In this document: one piece after another, positions 34,675-43,318 of the stretch | Layout: every line of letters starts with the position of its first letter | Numbering within the stretch: position 1 is the first letter of the stretch | Origin: Rodentolepis nana | Lineage: Eukaryota > Platyhelminthes > Cestoda > Cyclophyllidea > Hymenolepididae | NCBI GenBank assembly: GCA_900617975.1 | Contig: UZAE01000072.1 | Span: 1-43,318 of the forward strand | Direction of reading: 5' to 3' | DNA: 43,318 nucleotides | Position numbers and translations under genes: made by a program | The notes under the pieces: generated by a model | What the model was told of the DNA's origin: nothing | Databases searched by the model: none | Seen by the model: the letters and a program-made list of their open reading frames with translations, nothing else

Positions 34675-37458
34675 CACAAAAAGGAATACAAGTGCAAATG
34701 TGCCGGGAAGATAGAAATGCACGTTGCCTAAAACAAGTATAAAAACTTTTTCAAACCAAACTTGTTTTGTTAATTTTGTTAGAAGATATTCAATTTGTTT
34801 TATTTAATTTACTATTATGAATTTACTATTTACGAATTAAATTATTTTATAAAATGTGATAGTTTTGTTTTGGTTTTTAAGCATGTTAATACTATCCAGA
34901 ATAGACCATCTTTGAGTGAATATCTAATTTTTTATATTTAATCATACATTTTAGGCATTCGAAAACTTTTGGGCAAGATACAAGTGCATTCCTTGACACG
35001 TATTACCTGCGATTTTTTAAAATGTGTTGAAAAATTTTATTAACTTAAGACCTTTATCGTTCATGTAAAATCCCCATAGGAGCACGATGAAATCAGATTT
35101 TAAGTTACCTTAGTGTGTTGAAATTCAAAGCTGTCTTAAGATCTTGACAATTTAATATTACTCTCGACTAACTTTTTACCGTCGATATGAACTGTAATTG
35201 CGCATTGCTATCAGTGCCATATTTTTTTAATTTTTTATTAAATAAATAAGAATCCTTATTATATTTTCTTTTTCAAACAACGAGGAAAACATTTGACAAG
35301 GATATTTATATTATAGATGATAGATTACAATTTATAAATATATAAACAAACAAACCATAAGTAGATCTCAATCAACTAAATGTAGATCAAAATAAAAGTT
35401 CGTGCGAGTGGGATATGGAGATGAAAATGGGGTGGGTTCGAAAGTTGAAACTAAGGGTATTTGCCAGTTCAGATGTTTCGGTTTAGCGGACATGATTAGC
35501 CAATGATAAATGCGAGTTCGAGAAAATAAGTGCGAGTATAAACTTAAATTACATCTCACGAAAATTATGCGCTTTCATCCGACACAAGTTAAGTTAATAA
35601 AGGTTTAACTTTTTCGAATAATCATTAATTAATTACCATTTTTGTCAATTGACCCTTCTTTCCAAGTTAAAATGAGACATGGCAATGAATGCAAATGCAA
35701 TACGTATTCAGATATAATGCATACTACTATTTTAGGTTAAGTAATATTATGAATGGATTTAGACTCGTCTATTAGAACCCTGCAACTTTTAATGAATCCC
35801 GAGCTAAAGAGGACTGTCAATCACGAGATTCTTTCATTTCAATTAATTTTGATTTTCTCGAGAACTACACGGAATTGATTCTTGAATTAAAAGTTTGAAA
35901 CTGGAAAGAATACGCTAGTGAACTACTTCGAGAGCATTCTCCCTTTTTTGACGTACCCTCCAAATGCTCCCATCCCTCTGTCCATATTTTGATTGCTCGA
36001 TGAAATAAAATGCACTCTTATGCTACTAGCAGTATAATTTGCCGGCTTCTCGTACAAACGGGTTTGTGGAAGGCTAGCAAAATATCGATAATTGTGATAG
36101 TAAGTTGGTGGCGTTTTAGGTGGTAAAGGTTTAATTGCATATCATCAAAATATGATTTAACTTTGAAGCACAGTGACTACGTTCTGATAGTTGGGGAAAT
36201 GTTGCTTTAGCGTTCAAGAAGTAGTTTAAAAAGTCAATTTCTTAGGAAAGATTAATCATCCATCACTATTATTACTAAAAATTTGTAGAGTGCTGTTGTA
36301 CTGTCAACCAGGAAAGCGCTTAATTATTTTCGGAAATAACTTCAGCAGGAAATGAAATGGCAACCGGTAGCCTGATAAGGTGGGTACCTGACAAATTACA
36401 TCAAACCCCACACACACCTCACATTATCTGTCAAAACCTTCCCATTAGAAAGTTTGACCCTCTAAAATATTCATTTGAATTCCGACGTAGTTACAAACTT
36501 TAACACTGCCATCAGAGTAAAATTAAATGCCAGGGATGTGTCGATGCGCATGGAACTTTTACAGTGCAAAGAGGAGACACCACGACAGGCATTTCAGCAC
36601 TTATTGATGCCCATGTTGTACTTGGTAAAAGACTCTCAAGGGTGAGCACAAACATCTACTTCAGTTCGCAATCCTCATTGCCTTCTCGATCCCAACCCTC
36701 TCGTTGACCCTTAAGAGTACAACCTGCATTTTTTACGGCCTTTCAGCTACGCTGATATACTCAAACTAATATTTTCGAGAAAGATAATAGGGCGCTTTTA
36801 AATTCCAATTCTTGCGGTCTAAATAACATTGACACCAAAGGGCCAGTAATTGACTCACTTCCCTCCCCACACACCCACTTAATAGGAAAAACTGGAAGTT
36901 TTTTTGAAATACCACAGCACCTAATCTCAGAGTGGAGTAGATAAAGTCGGAGAGTAAATATTGCAGAATATATATATATATATATAGCATTATTTACATT
37001 CACCAAGATAGAGAGAAAGAGGGAGAGATAGATATATATTGCAGTGGAGGAAGGGGGAGTTGTGCTTTGCTGTATTAGTGAGACGAAATTGTTACAATAG
37101 TAAAAATGGCATTTCAGGAAGGAGGAGAGAACAGAAAAAGAACGCACAAACAAGCCAATGGCCACGCTTGTCTATCATCATCATCATAATCAACAAAAGA
37201 TTGCAAATTAATGAAAACTCAACCGATAGGGGGAGGGAGGGAGAGAGAGAAGGAGGAGGAGGAGGAGGACATGACGCAAGGGTTATGATGAAATGCTTGT
37301 CTCTCCGATTTGCCAAGAGGAATACAGGAGGAAGTCGAGTCTTCACATTTTTTACACACAAAATTTGGGCGCTTTTCAAGAGAAGGGATGGGGAGATGGG
37401 TAATATCACAAGTCCTGGGCCAGAGAGAATAGTGTCAAGTGTCTTTGGTGTCTTTCTC
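34675..37458. other. Spacer between the SR-factor and GLI genes
   Basis: AT-rich and without any reading frame I can support. It contains a short (AT)n run at 36967-36986 and purine-rich GAGAGA patches near 37010-37030 and 37220-37265, the latter in the GLI 3' untranslated region. Both neighbouring genes read leftwards, so the SR-factor promoter and the GLI 3' end lie here. Confidence 0.45.
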
Positions 37459-40400
37459 CTAATTGAACGCCGCCGGATACAGACCGGAGTTTCCAGATGC
37501 ATTCTCTGTTTGCAGCAGTGGCGGCATGCTACAGACAATGAGGTTACTGTTTAGGGGGTCATAAGGGGGACTAGTGACATTTACACCAACGCTGCTATTG
37601 ATGCCAAAATCAAAATTGCCCTGAGAGGAAGCCTGCAGCTCCTCCAAATTCGATATGGAAGATGAGTTCGGTTGTTGTTGTTGCTGCACCACCAATCGAG
37701 AATTCATGGCCTCGGAGAAGAGTCCTGCATAGGAGGAGGAGGAGGAGGAGGAGTTAAATGCTGTCGGAGTCACCACGTTGCTCCCGCTACCTGTTACCAT
37801 CACCTCACCCCAACCACCAGCATAGATGCTACCGCCCCCACGATATCCTGTTGACTGGTTGTCAGGTGGATACAAAGGGTAATTCATTGACTGAGTTTGC
37901 GCTCCGTAAGAATAGTCGGTATAAAGGCAGGGCTGGCCGGAATAGGCACTTCGGGACCATTCAGTGGAGTTTGTGTTTCTTTGGATTTGCTGATCAGAAT
38001 ATCCTGAAGCGAAGTAGACGCCCGTAGAATGTCCCGTTGAAGACCAATTACTAGACTGTGCATAGTCCCTAGAGGGAGTCTGGCTAGTATAAGCAGTCTC
38101 CGATGGGTTAGTGCTCCAGTTATTAACGGAGTAGGAAAGTCTGCTTGATTGATCAAAAGCAGGCCCTACACTGCGTGATTGGCTAAAATCAGGGCCCCTT
38201 GGTTCGCTGACGGTGGCTTGAGCATTAGAAGACAGCTGGAAGAGGCAACTGGATTCTGTGTCATTTCGACTCTCCCAGAAGGCCATCTTGCTGGATGCAG
38301 CAGCGGTGGTGGTGGTGGTATCCATGCTAGAGACACAGCTTCGATGTGAATTTGCTTCACCACCACAGTTACTCGACCCTCCGGTTCCTGATGAACTCAC
38401 CATGGAGCCGAGGCCACTGCTCACTTGCGAGCTGGTTGTGCTCATTTGAGTGACCTGATCGGGCAACAATTGCGAAGGCTGGTGGTGCTGAGAAGAGTCG
38501 TCCCAGTCGGCTGGCGTGTTACCGTCATCTTTGGTGACTGCTGTGGGGGTGGTTGGGGTTGTGATACCCCTAATTCGCAGGTCACTATCCTGATACCCAC
38601 TGTCCTGTGTCATGCTCGTTAGACCCGAACCCACGCCCGACGACGCGCTACCTCTCCCACCCAATTGCTGCTGCTGCTGCTGCCGTGGCCATCTGTCTAC
38701 AAAGACGCAGAACACACCTCCGTTAAACTAATATGTTCGCGTGAATTGGCTCCACTGAATTGCATATATGCCATTTTGAACTTACTGAACTTACTAAAGC
38801 AAATAATTTGAGTAATTAGGCAAGAAATGGGAAGGAAAGAAATGAACTGAACATAAAATATTACGAATACAATCTCGATTCGGTCTCGTCCTCCAGTGAA
38901 CTTACCAGTGGGATCGTTTGAAAGAACAGAGGAGGCTCCATCTTTGCACGCGGAAGTGCTGTCCATTAGACTGTCAAGTTTGGCTGAGTGATAGGAGAGA
39001 CCCGAAGACTCGGGTTTGAGGGGATTTTGGGAACAAAGTCCGTGTGGAAAGACAGGAGCTGCTGCTGCTGCTGCGCCTTCTGGCTTAAAGGACGGCGGTG
39101 GCTGTTGTTGATTAACATACGCAGTCACAGTTTCAGATGAAAGGAGAGAAGAGGGACAGGAATTTGTTATCACTGAAGAATTTGTGGAGGCCACAATGGA
39201 GGAAATTGGTGAATGGAATTGTCCCTGTTGTGGCATCGGCTGTGGCTGATGATACCGAGTTCGACTTATCCCCAGAACTCCACCCCCAACAAACTAAAGG
39301 GCAAAAGAGCAAAAAAGATAAAATCGGGCTTGATTAGAGAATTCAAAAGACCTGTGTGGGAGAATAAGGCTTACTCTAGCAGCAGAATGCTCTATGTTCG
39401 CGGGTTGATTCAAAAGGGGCTCGTAAGAATCGGCGTATCGAGGATCACGATAAGCTGCTACAGACCCAAGGCGAGGGCTGACCCACCCCCGAGTTGAGGA
39501 ATAAGAACCACCACCACCACGGGAATTCGATGAGGACCAGTCACAACCACCACTACCCGTCCAGCCATGGTATTGGTGAGGAGCCCAGCTTGAAAAACTC
39601 TCTCGTTTCAGTGAGGTAGTCATCATTCCATCAGCGTGAGAAAAGTGATGTGAAGTAGGATAGGGACCGTTTTGTTGATATGGTGGATAGACACTGGCAC
39701 CGAGATTATGCTGATGCCGAGCTGGGATGGTACCTTCTGAGATGTAAGCCGCACCACCATTACCCTTCGGTCCTCGTGACCCTCCACGACCCCCTCTAGT
39801 CCCTGGACCACCCCCACTTCGTCTGGAACTTCCACTACCATCCCCTTGGAAAAAGAAGGGAAATCCACTTCCTCCTCCATCCGTTAGACCCTTTGAATCG
39901 TCTCTAGAACTTTGAGCTCCACCGCCGCCACTTGAGTTGCGAAAAGAGGCTCCAAGCCCACCACCAGCCCCACAAGACCGACTGCTCCAGCTCTCGCCTT
40001 TGTGCTTTTTGTTAGCGTAAACCTACAAGTTGAAGGAAGAAAAGAAGAGAAGTGTTGCCTTTCTCAAGAGCCACGTTCTTATTTCCTAAGTGAAGCAAAG
40101 AAGAGGGGGGGGGGGGAGGGCCTATGGATGAAGAAGACGAAGAAAAGTTGGCATGCGAAATCAGTCATTCAAGTCCAAAAACGAGAAAAAAGACAGGTGC
40201 ACTTGCGCGCGAGTGCCTGAGAATATGATGAAAAGCACGAAATGGTGCGTCTTTTGCTCTCACACACAAACGCCGAGGGATCAATCATCATTATCAGCCG
40301 AACCAGGAAGTGATTCATTTGCACAAGTGTGCGCGCACACGCACACACACGCACACACTACACAACAGTGAGAGAGAGAGAGAGACAAATAGGCCCCCGA

Positions 40401-41393
40401 TGCTGCTGCTGCTGCTGCTGTTGCCTTTTCTTACATGCAGTGGCAGTGGCAGTGATGTGCCTGTTTGTGTATCTGGATAAAAATGTCCGACAAACACAGC
40501 CAAGCAGGCAGACACGAAATCGATGCATTACTTAATGGAATTCCACAATTTCATCCCACAAGGATTAGTTCTCTTCAAGACATCAAGCAAACGTCATAGG
40601 ACTTAAACTTATCGTCTGACAACTTTTCCAAAAGGGAGGAAAAAATTCGAATTTCTTGAAGCATTGAAAATATTTCCACATTGTCTTGCATTCTACAGAC
40701 CAGATTTAAGCACACATAGTCCAAAGAACTAGTTCCTTGGTATTTTTAGAGCAAATAGATTTATCAATTCCAGTATTCTACAACTGGTGAAAAGTCCTTC
40801 ATGTGATTAATTGGACCTCTCGGAGGAAACGGGGGTATTCAACGATGCTCCAAACAACATTTTAATTAACGATTTTCAATATTAGCTAATCAGTACGAAA
40901 TCTTGTACTGTCAATAAAGTATATCTCAACTCGATTGAAAGTATGCGATTACAATTTAATAATGGGATATGTCGAAAATAAATTCATTCTGTTGTGATGA
41001 CTCAAAGTCACATAAATAGATTGATAACGCAGTTTCGTCTTTGGTAGAGGAAATTAATTTAACTGGAGACTGTAAGCTAGATCTTTTTAGTTGGCAACTA
41101 AGCTGTGGCCTGCGTGGATAAGACTAGAAGCATACCTCAGCTCCATGGACAGTTTTGACGTGTTTCCTGAGAGATGAAGGGTCAGTGTATCGTTTGGAGC
41201 AACCCATGACTTTGCAGACGTAGGGTTTCTCGTTGCTGTGAGTGCGATTTTGATGTTTTGCGCGGTCGGATGCGTTGCTGAAGGCCTTGTTGCAGCCCGG
41301 CACCTCGCACTGATAGGGCTTCTCCCCGGTGTGCGAACGCAAGTGCGTCTTCAGGTTCTCTAGTCGGGAGTACCTCTTCGAACACCCATCGAA
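37459..41393 (-). CDS. GLI/Ci zinc-finger transcription factor, 3' part
   Basis: Four minus-strand exons are in the window: 41136-41393, 39375-40022, 38906-39293, 37459-38696; phases agree, giving 843 aa of C-terminal protein. The first carries most of zinc finger 3 and all of 4 and 5 of the GLI class: [52 protein letters not shown]. This is near-identical to vertebrate GLI and decides the family over ZIC or GLIS. GLI factors carry the Hedgehog output in the nucleus. The long tail is low complexity: Gly/Arg/Ser-rich ([11 protein letters not shown]), Gln runs, Ser runs and Tyr/Gln/Asn/Ser-rich stretches, presumably regulatory. Fingers 1-2 and the SUFU-binding N-terminus lie beyond the right edge; I see no exon for them in 41394-43318. 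Confidence 0.92.
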
Positions 41394-41568
41394 CTGTAAT
41401 GGAGAAAAACAATTACATTTATTGCAAACGCCTGGGTGATTTTTTAACCCTGGAGGAGTTCATTTTCATTTAAGAATGTAGACACTAATTAAAGCCATTT
41501 GGAAAATTAAAATCCACCACACAGTCACCGCTTGTACGCCCACCCACTCACTTCTCGCCCAAGTGATA

Positions 41569-41598
41569 GGGGGGGGGGGGGGGGGGGGGGGGGGGGGG
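41569..41598. repeat. Run of 30 G next to the GLI zinc-finger exon
   Basis: Thirty consecutive G on the plus strand (C-run in the sense of the gene), followed by CGCGAGGGGG. It starts 175 nt from the exon boundary, inside the upstream intron. Exact length in an assembly is unreliable for such a run. Confidence 0.85.
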
Positions 41599-41930
41599 CG
41601 CGAGGGGGTGGGGGAATAGAGGGAGAGAGCACGGTAGTAATCATCAATATTGCCTTCCTGCTGTAAGTGAATGCAAATGCTCCGCATTACTGAATACCCA
41701 CGAAGACCTTTGGACGCGTTGCAGTTGGCCTTTTCGTTTCACCACAACAACCAGACAATAGCTCCACAACAACCTCACTTTCACACCCTCTTATCCATTT
41801 CCACGCCATTAACACACCAGCACTTGGCTCAAAAATCAAACACAATTAGACAAAATTTAGAAGGGGGCCATTATCCGCCTATTTAGAAAAATAACCACAT
41901 GATAGCCCCCGCCCTCCATTTACACCCATT

Positions 41931-41961
41931 ACAACTTTAAACGACATGATATTCACATTCA
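41931..41961. repeat. Left target-site duplication of SINE copy 5
   Basis: Begins ACAACTTTAAACGACATG and ends TATTCACATTCA. The same 31 bases recur without mismatch at 42272-42302. Confidence 0.95.
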
Positions 41962-42271
41962 GGGGTGTGCGATAGACTTACCTCCACGTGGAGCACCCTG
42001 GGCAACGTATATTCATACGGCAAAAAAGTCTATTAACTGGCAGTTGACTTCTCACTTCAAACTACCACCACCTCACTCTATGCCATATTCGACTATTTCA
42101 ACAGTACTCTTCTTACCTTTTTTCTACCTTTGTGTTTGTCTCTTACATCTTTGAAACACTCTTCTTTCCCCTCCCCCTCTCGACTTTTTCAATTTGATGT
42201 TCCTTCTCCTCTGTGAAGTCTGAAGTCAACTAAAGGGCTAATGATAACCATCAAGACCCCTGCCATTTGAT
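41962..42271 (+). mobile_element. SINE-like retroposon, copy 5, with perfect 31-bp duplication
   Basis: Complete 310-bp element, GGGGTGTGCGATAGACTTAC to CCTGCCATTTGAT. The perfect flanking duplication marks it as the youngest copy and fixes both ends. It lies in the presumed intron upstream of the GLI zinc-finger exon, antisense to the gene. It has almost no AT tail of its own. I see no convincing A and B boxes of a tRNA-type promoter in its 5' part. Confidence 0.93.
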
Positions 42272-42302
42272 ACAACTTTAAACGACATGATATTCACATT
42301 CA
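42272..42302. repeat. Right target-site duplication of SINE copy 5
   Basis: Exact second copy of the 31 bases at 41931-41961. Confidence 0.95.
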
Positions 42303-43318
42303 AAATGGAGAAGAGAAGGTATACATCAGTTCTATGTTACTAAATATTTTTTGAGTCAACTTCGGCTATTATAAGGAAATGCTTCAAAGTGCCAAAATAG
42401 CGAAGGTGTCTTTTAAATCCAAGTGACCTCCCGAAATGTACTTTTAGTCCATTTCACAACTAACAGGATTGCACGTATCCACCACATGTTTCAGAGCTAT
42501 GGAAGCGTGAGTTAACTCGCTCATATTTATAATATTAAACAAAAAATTTTTGACTGGCGAAAAACGATCACACATGACAACTGAAGTAGTAACTCCGCAC
42601 AGTGATCCAATTAAAAATTATCATAAAAATATAATACTTAGCCTAAGAAAAAATTCAAGGCTTTAACGAAGTCTGCCTTCCCATGCCAAAAAAATACGCA
42701 TATACAAAGACCTCAAGCATCCTGCATTTAATAAAAATAAGAACAATTAGGAAGAAAGTGGCAAATAGAAAAGAACAATCACACCAGCCGAACTTACGTA
42801 AGACACAAAAAGGTAAGATAGACTCTCTCATCTCCCTTCCCTCTTTTTTATAGGAAAGTTAATTCCTTATTAGCTTGGGGCAGCATTGCTGCAATTTTAA
42901 CTTTATAGAAATTGCTAGGATTGAGAGATATTTGGGCAAGTGTGGAGGAGGGGGGGGGAGTAGGATGTCTAGGGAGATGATTGGGTGATGATTGGGTGAT
43001 GATGATGTTTGCAAAGGGGTTAAAAGAATGGTCTGATACTACTTTATTTCTGATTAAAACATCAGAGGCAGCGGCAAAACTCTAAAGAGGGGTGGAGGAA
43101 GGACAGACTCAACTCTGACGCCACTCCAGACCCCCCATCAACAGCAGAGTCTTATCTATTACCCCTTTAGGTATTGAGTTCGAATTTGTGAGTTGAGAGT
43201 GGCAGAGCTTCAAAGGCTTCCCGACTCAACTTATCAGGAATTGTCTTCTTCTGCCGCGGCTGTGGCATATTGCCAGACCTTAAGGAGAGTAGGGGTGGGG
43301 AGGGGAGGAGACAGGGGG
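42303..43318. other. Presumed GLI intron, to the window edge
   Basis: No exon or repeat family member recognised. There is a small tandem repeat of GATGATTGGGT units at about 42976-43003 and G-rich patches at 42945-42960 and at the right edge. A short minus-strand frame at 43167-43268 (MPQPRQKKTIPDKLS...) has no clear splice donor and is not annotated as an exon. Confidence 0.4.

Noticed and set aside
37039..37554. 171-codon plus-strand frame over the GLI 3' end
   Set aside because: Built on purine-rich repeats opposite the GLI last exon and 3' untranslated region; a shadow frame.
43167..43268. Minus-strand frame MPQPRQKKTIPDKLS as a 5' GLI exon
   Set aside because: Only 33 codons, no convincing donor, and no resemblance to GLI N-terminal motifs.

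Overview
This is a eukaryotic window from a flatworm (Platyhelminthes). A parasitic tapeworm or fluke fits best; I cannot fix the class from sequence alone. Reasons: genes with many introns, several of them only 30-44 nt; coding exons that begin directly at a 3' splice site with no ATG of their own, as expected where a spliced leader ending in AUG is added in trans; AT-rich introns and flanks; and dispersed short retroposons. Gene models below come from reading splice sites and checking that codon phase carries across every junction.

Layout, left to right. (1) 1121-5723, + strand: a WDR86-like protein of eight WD40 blades, five exons. (2) 8324-17540, - strand: a very large hyccin/FAM126 homologue, seven exons, about 1070 aa, convergent with gene 1. 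(3) 20354-25959, + strand: a Greatwall/MASTL kinase, divergent from hyccin. (4) 26661-32920, - strand: LARP7, seven exons with La motif, RRM1 and C-terminal xRRM, convergent with MASTL. (5) 33092-34674, - strand: an SRSF10/12-like SR splicing factor ending only 171 nt upstream of LARP7. (6) 37459-41393, - strand: the 3' part of a GLI/Ci zinc-finger transcription factor whose upstream exons lie beyond the right edge.

Repeats. Five copies of one ~310-330 bp SINE-like retroposon lie at the left edge, in a WDR86 intron (inverted), in the WDR86-hyccin spacer, in a MASTL intron and upstream of the GLI zinc-finger exon. The last copy has a perfect 31-bp target-site duplication. A 5'-truncated LINE end between hyccin and MASTL, with its own 13-bp duplication, shares about 49 bp of 3' tail with the SINE and is therefore its likely mobilising partner.

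Best leads. The SR factor-LARP7 pair looks like a trans-spliced operon in which LARP7 takes its start codon from the spliced leader; MASTL may do the same. The SINE/LINE pair appears to be an undescribed family, at least to me. Hyccin carries two very large insertions. The genes are not one pathway: they cover signalling (WDR86, hyccin/PI4KA complex, GLI), mitotic control (MASTL) and RNA handling (LARP7, SR factor).
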